From contig JAKRSH010000034.1 of NCBI GenBank assembly GCA_022402465.1, forward strand, positions 62,001-126,000: 64,000 nt of DNA, written 5' to 3'. Source of the DNA: Leptospiraceae bacterium (lineage in GTDB: Bacteria; Spirochaetota; Leptospiria; Leptospirales; Leptospiraceae). The notes beneath the pieces are model-generated. The model did not search any database, was not told where the DNA came from, and was given only the letters and a program-made list of their open reading frames with translations. The position numbers were made by a program, and so were the translations under genes. Within the stretch, counting starts at the first letter, position 1. Every line of letters starts with the position of its first letter. Shown one piece after another: positions 54,306 to 63,883 of the stretch.

Positions 54306-56492
54306 ATGACAAAGTTAAATCAAAAAACTATTCTACTTGTTGAAGACGAAAAAATTATAGCTATGAATCAATGCAGAATTCTTGCAGAGGAAGCCTTTCT
54401 TGTAATTCATGCATCTTCAGGAGAAGAGGCTTTAGAGATAGCGAATGATAAATCAATAAAGATAGACCTAGTCTTGATGGATATAGATTTGGGGAAAGGC
54501 TTGGATGGAACTGAAACCGCCGAGATTATTTTACAAGGACAAAATGTCCCAATTCTATTTCTTTCCTCCCATATGGAAAAGCAGATTGTTGATAAGACAG
54601 AAAGGATTACATCTTATGGCTACGTTGTAAAGAATTCAAGTTTTACAGTGCTTGATGCAGCAATAAAAATGGCTTTTAAGCTATTTGAAGCAAAAGAAAA
54701 AACAGAAAATGAAAAAGAAAATTTAAATACAATTTTACAATCGATAGGCGATGCTGTTATTGCTACCGATTTGAATGGTGATATCATTCAAATGAATCCT
54801 GTTTCGGAACAATTAACAGGTTGGAATTTTCAAGAGGCGAAAGGGAAATCTTTAACAAATATCTTTCATATCATCAATTCAATTTCAAGATTGCCTGTAG
54901 CAAATCCTGTTGATTTAGTTCTGGAGCAAGGTGTCGTCGTAGGCCTAGCCAATCATACAATTTTAGTCTCTAAGAATGGTGATGAATACCAAATATCAGA
55001 TTCAGCATCGCCTATTCGAAATAGAAATGGAGAAATGAGAGGTGTTGTTCTTGTTTTTAGAGATGTTACAAATGAATACAAAACCCAACAAAAAATAATT
55101 GATGGGGAAAGACGGGCTAAGGCAATTTTAGAAGCTTCCCCTGTGCCTATTGTTGTGAATGATGATAATCAAAATATTTCACAATTAAACCCAGCTTTTA
55201 TTGAAACTTTTGGATATAATTTAAACGATATTCCTAAGTTATCCGACTGGTGGCCTAAGGCTTATCCAAATCCATCCTACAGGGATATGGTTTCTGAATC
55301 TTGGATACAGCGCTTGAATTCTGCAAAGAAAGAAAATACTAAATTCGAGCCTATGGAATTAACACTCCGATGCAAAAATGGAGAAGATAAGATTGTAATT
55401 GCTCAGGCTTCTCCACTTGGCGATTCATTTCAAGGAGAACATTTAGTAACGCTCTTTGATATTACTAAGTCCAAAGAGGCAGAAGAGACAATTCGTTTAA
55501 ATGTTCAGCTTTTAGAAGCAAGTCAATCAATAGCTAAGTTAGGTGGATGGGAATTTGATTTAATCTCAGGGGTTCTTTTTTGGACAGATGAAACATATAA
55601 GATTCATGATACAAGTCCGCAAGAATTTACTCCAACAGTTGATACAGGAATTAGTTTTTATTCTCCAGAATCTCAGGATATACTTTCAAAAGCGATTAAG
55701 CTTGCAATCGACGAAGGCCTAGGTTATGATTTGGAACTTGAAACTTATACTACAAAAAAAAGGAGGATAGATGTAAGAACAACATGTTCTGTTACAATGG
55801 TGAATGGAAAAGCTACCAAATTAACGGGAACTTTTCAAGATATTACGAAGCAAAAAGAAATGGAAAAAAAGTTAAAAAGTTTGCTTAAGGAGAAAGAATT
55901 TATATTAAGAGAAGTGCAACATAGAATTAAAAATAATATGAATATTATTGTGAGCTTACTCTCTTTACAAGCCGAAATGCAAAATGATAATCTAGCAAAA
56001 GTTCATCTGCAAAATGCTGCTTCAAGAGTTCAGTCTATGGTTGTATTATATGATAAATTATATAGATCAGATAACTCAAATTCACTCTCAATTAAACTTT
56101 ACTTACCAAGTTTAATTAAGGAAATTATTGAACTTTTCCCATCAACTCATGATATAGAAATTATTACCCAAATGGAAGATATAATATTAAACAGTAAAAT
56201 TTTATCATCGATAGGCATTTTAATAAATGAATTGATTACAAATACTATGAAATATGCATTTACCAATCAAACCAAGGGAATCATAGCTGTTACTGCTACA
56301 AAGAAAGATCAATTAATAAGGATCATTTACCAAGACAATGGGAAAGGAATACCTGATACTATAAATCTTGAAACCACTTCTGGATTTGGATTGCAACTGA
56401 TTAAACTTCTGGCTGATCAAATGAATGGATCAATTAAAATTGAAAGAGAGAATGGAACAAGATTTATCTTTGAATTTAACTTAGCTCATTAA
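54306..56492 (+). CDS. Receiver-PAS-HisKA_2 histidine kinase
   Basis: A 728-residue cytoplasmic kinase: an N-terminal receiver domain (TILLVEDEKIIAMNQCRIL, LVLMDIDLGKGLDG with Asp59), three PAS-like domains (about 140-260, 275-390, 405-520) including GDAVIATDLNGDIIQMNPVSEQLTGW, then a HisKA_2 phosphoacceptor (REVQHRIKNNMNIIVSLLSLQAE, His539) and HATPase_c (ILINELITNTMKYAF, DNGKGIPDTINLETTSGFGLQLIKLL). No transmembrane helix, so signals are cytoplasmic. No partner regulator lies beside it. Confidence 0.88.
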   Translation: MTKLNQKTILLVEDEKIIAMNQCRILAEEAFLVIHASSGEEALEIANDKSIKIDLVLMDIDLGKGLDGTETAEIILQGQNVPILFLSSHMEKQIVDKTERITSYGYVVKNSSFTVLDAAIKMAFKLFEAKEKTENEKENLNTILQSIGDAVIATDLNGDIIQMNPVSEQLTGWNFQEAKGKSLTNIFHIINSISRLPVANPVDLVLEQGVVVGLANHTILVSKNGDEYQISDSASPIRNRNGEMRGVVLVFRDVTNEYKTQQKIIDGERRAKAILEASPVPIVVNDDNQNISQLNPAFIETFGYNLNDIPKLSDWWPKAYPNPSYRDMVSESWIQRLNSAKKENTKFEPMELTLRCKNGEDKIVIAQASPLGDSFQGEHLVTLFDITKSKEAEETIRLNVQLLEASQSIAKLGGWEFDLISGVLFWTDETYKIHDTSPQEFTPTVDTGISFYSPESQDILSKAIKLAIDEGLGYDLELETYTTKKRRIDVRTTCSVTMVNGKATKLTGTFQDITKQKEMEKKLKSLLKEKEFILREVQHRIKNNMNIIVSLLSLQAEMQNDNLAKVHLQNAASRVQSMVVLYDKLYRSDNSNSLSIKLYLPSLIKEIIELFPSTHDIEIITQMEDIILNSKILSSIGILINELITNTMKYAFTNQTKGIIAVTATKKDQLIRIIYQDNGKGIPDTINLETTSGFGLQLIKLLADQMNGSIKIERENGTRFIFEFNLAH

Positions 56493-56539
56493 TCACAAGA
56501 AGACTAATTTTCCTATGATCCTTTAAGTAGAATGTTGCT

Positions 56540-56836
56540 TTGTTTCAGAATAAAATAATAGAACCAATTGTCTTAGGTGAAGTCATTTCATATGACGGAC
56601 TAAAAATACGAATGGAAGACTCAGTATATTCAGAAAAAATAGGATTATTAAAATATAATGAAGAAGTTATAGTAATAGCTGAAAATGGAAAAAGTGATTT
56701 TCTTCATAATAAAAATGTTCCATCCATCATTCGCCTGCTTAAGAATGGTATCCCTGAATCAACTATGGTATCTTATAATCACCTTGGTGATGAAGCAATA
56801 GAATTATTAGCAAAATATATATATTCAAATTTTTGA
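56540..56836 (+). CDS. Hypothetical protein
   Basis: A 98-residue frame from a TTG start, in the order strand-rich then helical (IVLGEVISYDGLKIRMED, EEVIVIAENGKSDFLHN, IRLLKNGIPESTMVSYNHLG, ELLAKYIYSNF). No ribosome binding site or family was recognised. Coding character is plausible but not secure, and it lies 47 bases after the kinase gene, so co-expression is possible. Confidence 0.4.
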   Translation: MFQNKIIEPIVLGEVISYDGLKIRMEDSVYSEKIGLLKYNEEVIVIAENGKSDFLHNKNVPSIIRLLKNGIPESTMVSYNHLGDEAIELLAKYIYSNF

Positions 56837-56945
56837 TGGCTTGCTTACTGTATTATAATAACTATTCTTATAAGCCTATTAGTAGTTGGAAAGATATGAA
56901 CTCAAGAAAATATAAAGAATTAGATTCAAGTAAAGAAGGGTACTT

Positions 56946-58538
56946 ATGATAAAAAATTTGGAAACAGAACATTTCGATCTTATCTGCATCGGTTCAGGAA
57001 TGGGATCGCTTACTGTAGCAAGTCTGCTTGCCCAGCATGCCGACAAAAAAGTTCTTATACTTGAAAAACATTTTCAACCAGGAGGATATACCCACTCCTT
57101 CCAAAGAAAAAGAGGTCTTTATCATTGGGATGTGGGTATTCATTATGTGGGAGACATGCAAGAAGGTGGATTCTGTAGACAACTCATGGATACAATAACG
57201 GATCGTAAGGTGGTATGGAACAAAATGTCCGAACCGTTTGAGAAATTTGTGTATCCTAAGAGAACCTTTGATTTGTATGGGGATGCTAAACGGTTTCAAT
57301 CGGATCTAATTTCTCAATTTCCCGATGAAGAATCATCCATTCATCAATATTTTGAAGATATTCGAAAGGCATCTGCTCTCTTTGGTAAATCAATGATGTT
57401 GAAAGCCTCAGCTCCATCCTTAAAAGCAATGAATGCCCAAATGATTGAGAAGAGTATATATACCTTGAAGGATTATTTGGATTTTCATTTTAAGAGTATA
57501 GAATTGAAAGGCATACTTGCTTCCCAGTGGGGTGATTACGGTCTACCTCCATCTAAGTGTAATTTTGCGACACATGCTTCTTTGGTTGTCCATTATCTAA
57601 ATGGCGGATACTATCCGGTAGGTGGAGCTGGCAAAATTTTTGATTCAGTTGAACCCTTGCTTGAGGCTAAAGGCGGAGCTGTTCTTTCATCTGTAGAAGT
57701 TCTAGAAATAATTATCCAAGATGAGAAAGCAATAGGAGTAAAAACAAGAGCGCTTAGGGGAGAATTATTGGAAAGAAATTTCTATGCTCCAATCATAGTT
57801 TCAGGGGCAGGAGCACTTCCTACTTTCACGAAATTTATTCCTTCTGGTGTTAACATTCCATTCCTGGATCAATTAAAAGATTTTTACAAAAAGCAAAAAA
57901 TGACTACTTCCGTCTGTGTATATATGGGTCTTAAAGAGAGCCCAGCCAAGTTTGGATTTCGAGGAGAGAATCACTGGGTGTTTGCTTCGAATGATCATGA
58001 AGAAAATTTTGCAGGCAGGAACGCCTGGTTGCAAGATGGACAAAATGCTGAGATCAAAAACCTCTACATGTCCTTTCCAAGCTTGAAAGATCCAGAAGCG
58101 AAATCACACACTGCAGACTTTATCACTTTTACAGATTATGAAAATTTTGCAAAATGGAAAGACCTTCCTTGGAAGAAACGTGGCGAAGACTACGCGGCTC
58201 TGAAAGCAAAAATTTCCGATTCCGTCTTACGAAAGCTAGAGCAAATGTATCCAGGTTTTTCTGAGATCGTTGATTACATAGAAGTATCTACTCCTATCAC
58301 CAACGAGCATTTTACCTCGCACCCTGATGGCGCTATCTATGGTCTTGCCTGCGTTCCCGACCGCTATGATAAAGAAAAGTCACCTTGGTTTGAAGTGAAA
58401 ACACCTATAGAGGGGCTTTTGCTTACAGGAGCTGATGCAGGTGGTTCTCCAGGAATTGCAGGTGCCATGATGGGAGGTCTCGCAACAGTTTTAATCATCC
58501 AAGGGAATCGGGAGATTTTAAAGAAAATTTTAAAATAA
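56946..58538 (+). CDS. CrtI/RetSat-like FAD-dependent oxidoreductase
   Basis: A 530-residue flavoprotein of the phytoene desaturase/retinol saturase type. N-terminal dinucleotide motif FDLICIGSGMGSLTVASLLA, then ILEKHFQPGGYTHSFQRKRG, WDVGIHYVGD, and C-terminal LLLTGADAGGSPGIAGAMMGG. Members act on carotenoids or retinoids; here the substrate is unknown. Start: AAGGG upstream of the ATG. The sterol desaturase-like gene follows at 147 bases, so both may modify lipids. Confidence 0.85.
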   Translation: MIKNLETEHFDLICIGSGMGSLTVASLLAQHADKKVLILEKHFQPGGYTHSFQRKRGLYHWDVGIHYVGDMQEGGFCRQLMDTITDRKVVWNKMSEPFEKFVYPKRTFDLYGDAKRFQSDLISQFPDEESSIHQYFEDIRKASALFGKSMMLKASAPSLKAMNAQMIEKSIYTLKDYLDFHFKSIELKGILASQWGDYGLPPSKCNFATHASLVVHYLNGGYYPVGGAGKIFDSVEPLLEAKGGAVLSSVEVLEIIIQDEKAIGVKTRALRGELLERNFYAPIIVSGAGALPTFTKFIPSGVNIPFLDQLKDFYKKQKMTTSVCVYMGLKESPAKFGFRGENHWVFASNDHEENFAGRNAWLQDGQNAEIKNLYMSFPSLKDPEAKSHTADFITFTDYENFAKWKDLPWKKRGEDYAALKAKISDSVLRKLEQMYPGFSEIVDYIEVSTPITNEHFTSHPDGAIYGLACVPDRYDKEKSPWFEVKTPIEGLLLTGADAGGSPGIAGAMMGGLATVLIIQGNREILKKILK

Positions 58539-58706
58539 ATAGCTAGAAAGAAAAGTTCAGATCTCCCAATGGAAGAGAATTTCATTTGTACTAGGAATCT
58601 GCTGAGGGAAAAGTCATTTGACAGAGCAGTACCTGCCAAAAACATAGAAGCAGATTCCCTAAAAACTCAAATTTAGGGCTTCTACATGTTTGGAGGCGCA
58701 AGTCTA

Positions 58707-60020
58707 ATGTCTATGAACAGTGATATTTTTATGGAGTATGCCTTTGCGGCTATGCTCATCCTCATCGGAGTAGAAGCATTCTTCTCATTTTGGAAAGATA
58801 GAGGCTACTACAGAGTCAATGTTTTAATCGCCGATGTAAGCAATGGTGTTATTTTTGCCCTGGCAGGAATAGGAATTTTAGTAGGTGCCTTATTTTGTTA
58901 CAATTGGCTTGAGTCAAATTTTTCTTTATCCCAAATTGGGATCCAACTTTTTCCACTCTTAAACCCATTCAGCCTAGAGCCAAATTTTACTGTCCATTGG
59001 AATGTTCTAGCAGCTTGGGTGTTTTCCATAGTTCTTGCTGATTTTATTTATTATTGGTTTCATAGACATACTCACACTATCAATATTCTCTGGGCTTGTC
59101 ATGTTACTCATCATTCCACAGAAGAGATGAATTTATCCGTAGCTTTCCGAGGGAATGCATTCCAAAGAATATTTGAATATACTTATTTTCTTCCTATGGC
59201 TATGCTCGGTATTCCTTGGGAAATGTTTTTTCTTAGCCATAGAATTCTTAAAGTCTACCAATTTTTTGTTCACACAAGATTCGTAGGGAAACTTGGTTTC
59301 TTAGAGATTTTCATGGTAACACCCTCCAATCATAGAGTTCACCATGGCACTCAAAGAAAATATTTAGATCGAAACCACGGTGGTATTTTCATTATTTGGG
59401 ACAAATTGTTCGGAAGTTTCGAAGAAGAGACAGACGAAGTAATTTATGGATTAACAAAACCTGTAAGAACATTCAACCCTATTACATTAAATCTACATGT
59501 GTATTCTGAGATTCTGGCAAATATGAAAAAAGCGAGAAACTGGTCCGATAGACTCAAATTGGTTTTTAAAGAACCTGGATGGAAGCCTGATTATATGATC
59601 ACACCAGAAGATGATTTTAAAGAACCTGCTTATTTAGAAAAGTATGATCCAAAAACCCCTTTGAATGTTATGATCTATGTTATTCTGCAAGCGATAGTTC
59701 TTGTCTCTGTTGGGCTTCTGATTTGGAAGGTTGCAAAATTAGATGTGACCCAGGGATGGCCTCTCATACTTGTCGGATCCTTTGTGGTATTTAGTCTTGT
59801 TTCTATCAATCGTACTATGGAAATGAAAAAGTGGTCTAAGAGAAGCGAAGTCATACGAAACATCATCTTAGTAGGCTTTCTTGTGGGTGTAGCTGTTTAT
59901 TTTCATATACCAGCCATAGTCTATCTATCTATACCACTTTTAGCCCTAGCACTCGCTTCTTTATTTTGGATCGTTGTGAAACGAAAAACTTTCTATAGCT
60001 ATAGTTTAGCCACTTCATAA
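58707..60020 (+). CDS. Sterol desaturase family (fatty acid hydroxylase) protein
   Basis: About 437 residues with several hydrophobic segments. The di-iron histidine boxes are present: HRHTHTINILWACHVTHHSTEE (first two, about residue 120) and HRVHHGTQRKYLDRNHGG (third, about 210). Such proteins hydroxylate or desaturate sterols or acyl chains using di-iron. GGAGG lies 10 bases before the chosen ATG at 58707; an upstream ATG at 58686 and another at 58713 are possible. The extra C-terminal 120 residues hold more membrane segments. Confidence 0.88.
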   Translation: MSMNSDIFMEYAFAAMLILIGVEAFFSFWKDRGYYRVNVLIADVSNGVIFALAGIGILVGALFCYNWLESNFSLSQIGIQLFPLLNPFSLEPNFTVHWNVLAAWVFSIVLADFIYYWFHRHTHTINILWACHVTHHSTEEMNLSVAFRGNAFQRIFEYTYFLPMAMLGIPWEMFFLSHRILKVYQFFVHTRFVGKLGFLEIFMVTPSNHRVHHGTQRKYLDRNHGGIFIIWDKLFGSFEEETDEVIYGLTKPVRTFNPITLNLHVYSEILANMKKARNWSDRLKLVFKEPGWKPDYMITPEDDFKEPAYLEKYDPKTPLNVMIYVILQAIVLVSVGLLIWKVAKLDVTQGWPLILVGSFVVFSLVSINRTMEMKKWSKRSEVIRNIILVGFLVGVAVYFHIPAIVYLSIPLLALALASLFWIVVKRKTFYSYSLATS

Positions 60021-60067
60021 TTCCATACTCTGCCTTGAACCTTAGAGATGTTCAAGGCAAGATTAAT

Positions 60068-62080
60068 TTACTTTTTCAATCCCTTCTTAATTTCTTCCAA
60101 GCTTTTGTCTGAAGGAAATAATTTATTTAGGATCAATAGTTCATTGCTAATATTTAAGTAGGCTAGGGTCATATCATGGTGTTTTTGGCAGAGAAGGATA
60201 TTGGTTTGGCATAATTTTAAATCTTTGAAGGGTGGGGAGATAGTTTTCGTTTCGCCGTCCCCATGTTCTAAGGCTTGGACATACATGATTTCGTCTTCTA
60301 TCCATCCAAAAATATTCCCGTAGGCATAATAAGCAGATTTGGATTTGGTTTTTCGTAAATCCCTACCCATAGAACTAAAATAAACCTCTCTTTCCATAAA
60401 ACCAACAATAGTTGGGAGAACATCTAACTGAGATGCAATTTCAGTCCTTAGTTCAGCTTGAATGATTTTGGGAGCATAGACTAAAAAAGGTACAGATCTA
60501 TCTTCATAATAATTGAGAAATCTATGGTGGGAATGATCGGATACTAAGACAAAAATAGTATTATCAAAGTATTTCGCAGATTTAGCCTTATTGATAAATC
60601 CTTCTAAAGCCCAGTCAGCATAGTGCAAAACGTTCAAGTATTCATGATCTTGGGTCGTCTTATCAAAGACCTTGAACTTTTCATCAGGAACAGTATATGG
60701 ATAATGAGTTGTTCCTGTATGGATGACGGCAATGAAGTTTTTATCTTCAGGATAGCTAGAAAGTCGACTATGCAATTCATTATAGGTATCTTCATCGAAA
60801 TAACTCCAGGGTCCTGTTTTATAGTTTGGATTTTTTTCTAACTCTTTCTTGCCAACTAAGGTGTCGAATCCCCAATGAAACATGATACTTCCCTTATTAT
60901 TGAAGCTCAGCTCTGTTCCTGTTACAAATAATGTCTCATAGCCTAAGGATTTTCCAATATTTCCAAGTCCTGAAAATCGATTCAGAATTTGTGGAGTTCT
61001 AACAGCTGTTAACCCTGGTCTGTCAGGAATTCCACCAATCAAAGCCATTAATCCATTCGTGGTTCTTCCTCCACTTGCAATAAACCGATTGAAGAAGAGA
61101 CCTTTTTTTGTTAGCTCATTGAAATAGGGAGTAAGAATCTTGTTGTTTACTTTGCCAGTACCTATTCTATCAATGTATTTACCAGTCCAACCTTCCAATA
61201 CAACAACTACGATATTAGGTAGAGCTTTATTACTAATAGTTGTAGTCTTTCGTAGTAGTGGGTATTCAGGACTTATGAATTCAGTCCCTTCATATTCAAT
61301 TTCTTTACGAACTAGGGAGGCAGCAAGAACCAAATTCATTCTATGTCTTTTGTCAAACTGAGTCATCTTTAGATCGGTAATCGCTGTAAAGCCAGGATTT
61401 AAAACAAGATCATTGACTATAGTATCTTTGGAAATGATAGCATCACTCGATCGGAGAGGGCTTACTTGCAATCCTCCCCTAATTCCAATGACAAGAAAGG
61501 CTAATACTACAACAAATTGTAATATTGCTATTTTATAATTAAAAGGAGTATGAATGTAAGGAAATTTAGACTGAACCTTGTAAATACCAAAAACTAGAAG
61601 AGAAATTGCTAAAATCCCAAGAGTAAATAAAATCGGACTTTGTGAAAATGCAGATCCAATTAAAGGAAACATTTCCCATCCCAAGTAAGCAAAAGCCTCA
61701 TAGCCGATATGCTTATTGCCATTTTCATAGTAAATTAAGTCTGCAACTAATAAGAAGATTAGGATAGTCAGAAAAAATACAGGAATTACTCGCCAAACAA
61801 AACGAAAACTCTTTCTGATATTTAAAAAATGGATAGTCGAGTATAGTAAACTAATACCAATAAAAATACTCAAAACAGAAAAATCAAATCTTAGACCTAA
61901 GAAGAATGCTTTTGCTACCGTAATTGGGCTTGCAGTCTGGATTCTATAAGAATATAAAAGAAAGAAGGCAACTCGATACAGTGTTAGGAAAAGCATTCCA
62001 GCAGCTATGAGAACCAAATGGAATTTTACATAGAAGGGTAGTTTCGAAAATCTGATTTTGAATTGATTAAAAATTGTCAT
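60068..62080 (-). CDS. LTA synthase-like phosphoglycerol transferase (sulfatase fold)
   Basis: A 670-residue protein with five N-terminal membrane segments and an extracytoplasmic alkaline phosphatase/sulfatase-like domain from about residue 275. Metal residues and nucleophile: NIVVVVLEGW (Glu), SGGRTTNGLMALIGGIPDRP (Thr), FVTGTELSFN, VLVSDHSHHRFL (Asp and His). Family members transfer phosphoglycerol or phosphoethanolamine to envelope polymers. In a diderm without teichoic acid the acceptor may be a glycan or lipid A. It faces the sterol desaturase-like gene. Confidence 0.85.
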   Translation of the reverse strand: MTIFNQFKIRFSKLPFYVKFHLVLIAAGMLFLTLYRVAFFLLYSYRIQTASPITVAKAFFLGLRFDFSVLSIFIGISLLYSTIHFLNIRKSFRFVWRVIPVFFLTILIFLLVADLIYYENGNKHIGYEAFAYLGWEMFPLIGSAFSQSPILFTLGILAISLLVFGIYKVQSKFPYIHTPFNYKIAILQFVVVLAFLVIGIRGGLQVSPLRSSDAIISKDTIVNDLVLNPGFTAITDLKMTQFDKRHRMNLVLAASLVRKEIEYEGTEFISPEYPLLRKTTTISNKALPNIVVVVLEGWTGKYIDRIGTGKVNNKILTPYFNELTKKGLFFNRFIASGGRTTNGLMALIGGIPDRPGLTAVRTPQILNRFSGLGNIGKSLGYETLFVTGTELSFNNKGSIMFHWGFDTLVGKKELEKNPNYKTGPWSYFDEDTYNELHSRLSSYPEDKNFIAVIHTGTTHYPYTVPDEKFKVFDKTTQDHEYLNVLHYADWALEGFINKAKSAKYFDNTIFVLVSDHSHHRFLNYYEDRSVPFLVYAPKIIQAELRTEIASQLDVLPTIVGFMEREVYFSSMGRDLRKTKSKSAYYAYGNIFGWIEDEIMYVQALEHGDGETKTISPPFKDLKLCQTNILLCQKHHDMTLAYLNISNELLILNKLFPSDKSLEEIKKGLKK

Positions 62081-62152
62081 AGGTCTCCTGAAAATTATAG
62101 TATTCCATGTTAAATTCCAACTATTTTAAAAAATAAATTTTAAATTATGAAA

Positions 62153-63406
62153 TCATTTCTCTGCTTGCTCAATCAATTTGAAAATTTTACCCGTTTGGTA
62201 ATCTGCTACAAAAATTTCACCATCCTTGTCTCTTCCAAAAGTTGAAATCAGAATATTCCATTTTCCTAAGGCTAATGTTTTCTGAGGATCAAGAGTTTCT
62301 TGGTTCTTGGGAAGATCTATTGCCCAGATTCTTCCTGCTATAAAATCGCCAAAGATATATTTTCCTTTAATGGCTGGAATCGAGGAGCCAGTGTATACAT
62401 AACCACCTGTTATCGATTGACCCTCTGTTCTACCATATTCATAGATCGGATCAGCATAAGATTCCGATTTGCAATTTTCTATGTAACAATGAAATCCTTC
62501 CTTAGGATTCCATCCATAGTTTTTACCTTTTTCTAAAATATTAATTTCCTCGAATTTGTCCTGACCAACATCAGCAAGTACTAATCTTCCATCAGGTGCA
62601 AAAGAAAATCTCCAAGGATTTCTGAGTCCATAAGCATAGATTTCTTTAAGACCAAGCTTTCCATCCAAGAAAGGATTGTCCTTAGGAATTGTATATGGCT
62701 TGTTAGATGAAGTGTCTGGATTAGGATCTATTCTAAGCATAGATCCTAATAGAGTTTTTGGATTTTGTCCATTGCTGAGTGGGTCTGCTCTCCAACCACC
62801 ATCACCTAATCCAATATAAAGATAGCCATCTTTTCCAAAGGCAACTTGTCCGGCATTGTGGTTCGGGTAAGGCTGTTCAACTTCAAGAAGTTTTCTTTCT
62901 TTGCCAATTTTCATAGCATCGAAGGAATCTGGAGATTCTACTGTAAATTCGGAAATCGTTGTGAGATCTTTACCATTTTTTGAGAGAACAAAATTGGCAT
63001 AGACAAATGGTTTTTGGGGATATTCAGGATGAAAAGCAAGTCCTAGTAAACCTTCTTCACTATCATAAATAACATCTAATTCTAAAATGGTTCTTGATTT
63101 TCTGCTGCTTCTATCGAATACGATGACCTTTCCTCGTTTTTCCAAGAGAAACATATACCTTGAATCATGAGGTGGAAATTGAATATCCGTTGGTTCCTGG
63201 ATTTTTGTAACTTCATTTAAGTTTATCAATACTTTAGAACGCTTCTCGTCTTCGGCCACAAAAAGAGGTTTTGTGTTGAGAATCTTTTGTTCCGTTTCGT
63301 ATTTGCGTGTGTAGAATTTCATAAATGTTCTACCTATATCATTGCAGGAGAATGCAAACATTACTGAGAAAAAAATTAGAGATTTTATAAAGTGATTCAT
63401 TGTCAT
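62153..63406 (-). CDS. PQQ-dependent sugar dehydrogenase-type lipoprotein
   Basis: A 417-residue protein with a lipoprotein-type signal (IFFSVMFAFSC) and a six-bladed beta-propeller of the soluble glucose/sorbosone dehydrogenase type: LEKRGKVIVFDRSS, GLLGLAFHPEYPQ, NHNAGQVAFGKDGYLYIGLGDGG, YGLRNPWRFSFAPDGRL, DVGQDKFEEINIL, ISTFGRDKDGEIFVADY. PQQ-binding is predicted from the family; no pqq genes are here. The start at 63406 follows AAAGGG; a second ATG at 63400 is possible. It probably oxidises sugars at the cell surface. Confidence 0.85.
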   Translation of the reverse strand: MTMNHFIKSLIFFSVMFAFSCNDIGRTFMKFYTRKYETEQKILNTKPLFVAEDEKRSKVLINLNEVTKIQEPTDIQFPPHDSRYMFLLEKRGKVIVFDRSSRKSRTILELDVIYDSEEGLLGLAFHPEYPQKPFVYANFVLSKNGKDLTTISEFTVESPDSFDAMKIGKERKLLEVEQPYPNHNAGQVAFGKDGYLYIGLGDGGWRADPLSNGQNPKTLLGSMLRIDPNPDTSSNKPYTIPKDNPFLDGKLGLKEIYAYGLRNPWRFSFAPDGRLVLADVGQDKFEEINILEKGKNYGWNPKEGFHCYIENCKSESYADPIYEYGRTEGQSITGGYVYTGSSIPAIKGKYIFGDFIAGRIWAIDLPKNQETLDPQKTLALGKWNILISTFGRDKDGEIFVADYQTGKIFKLIEQAEK

Positions 63407-63525
63407 ACCAACCCTTTTCCAAATTAAGAAAATCCAGGAATTAAACAAGAGGAAAATGGATAAAATCTTGTACTTCTAGGCGACTACGGTATTGACAATC
63501 TAATTCTTAAAGAAAATATAGATTC

Positions 63526-63822
63526 ATGAAACTTTCTCGAATCTTTTATTCTTTAATTTTGTTTCTTTCTATGTATTTTCTTTCGGCTTGCGATGAATAT
63601 GTTGAACAAAAATGCAATATGGCCTGTGCCAAATTTTCACAATGCGCAGAAGAAAGGTATGGAAAAGATATTAAAATTACAGATGTTGAGAGATCTCAAC
63701 TTGCAATAGATTGCGAAAAAGGTTGCACGCGAGAGCAGAGTTTTATTCTTCCTTGCTTTGAGACAGAAACAACTTGCAAAGGTCTACAAGCTTGCGTCCT
63801 TGAATCAGGCTATATGGATTGA
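63526..63822 (+). CDS. Cys-rich lipoprotein of leptospiral type
   Basis: A 98-residue protein with signal SLILFLSMYFLSAC (lipid-modified Cys), followed by many Cys in regular spacing: QKCNMACAKFSQCAEERYG, DCEKGCTREQSF, LPCFETETTCKGLQACVLES. Short Cys-rich lipoproteins like this are characteristic of Leptospira. Likely an exported, disulfide-stabilised surface protein. It stands alone, divergent from the sugar dehydrogenase gene. Function not assigned. Confidence 0.75.
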   Translation: MKLSRIFYSLILFLSMYFLSACDEYVEQKCNMACAKFSQCAEERYGKDIKITDVERSQLAIDCEKGCTREQSFILPCFETETTCKGLQACVLESGYMD

Positions 63823-63883
63823 TCAATCTAAAAAGAATTATTATTTATAAACTGCACTAAAGGCAAATACAACAAAAAATACT

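Noticed and set aside
55773-55801. ATGTAAGAA-N14-ACAA in the sensor kinase gene
   Set aside because: Internal to a coding region, imperfect, and with no gene start after it; chance match.
59462-59490. CTGTAAGAA-N14-ACAT in the sterol desaturase-like gene
   Set aside because: Internal to a coding region with no downstream start; chance match.
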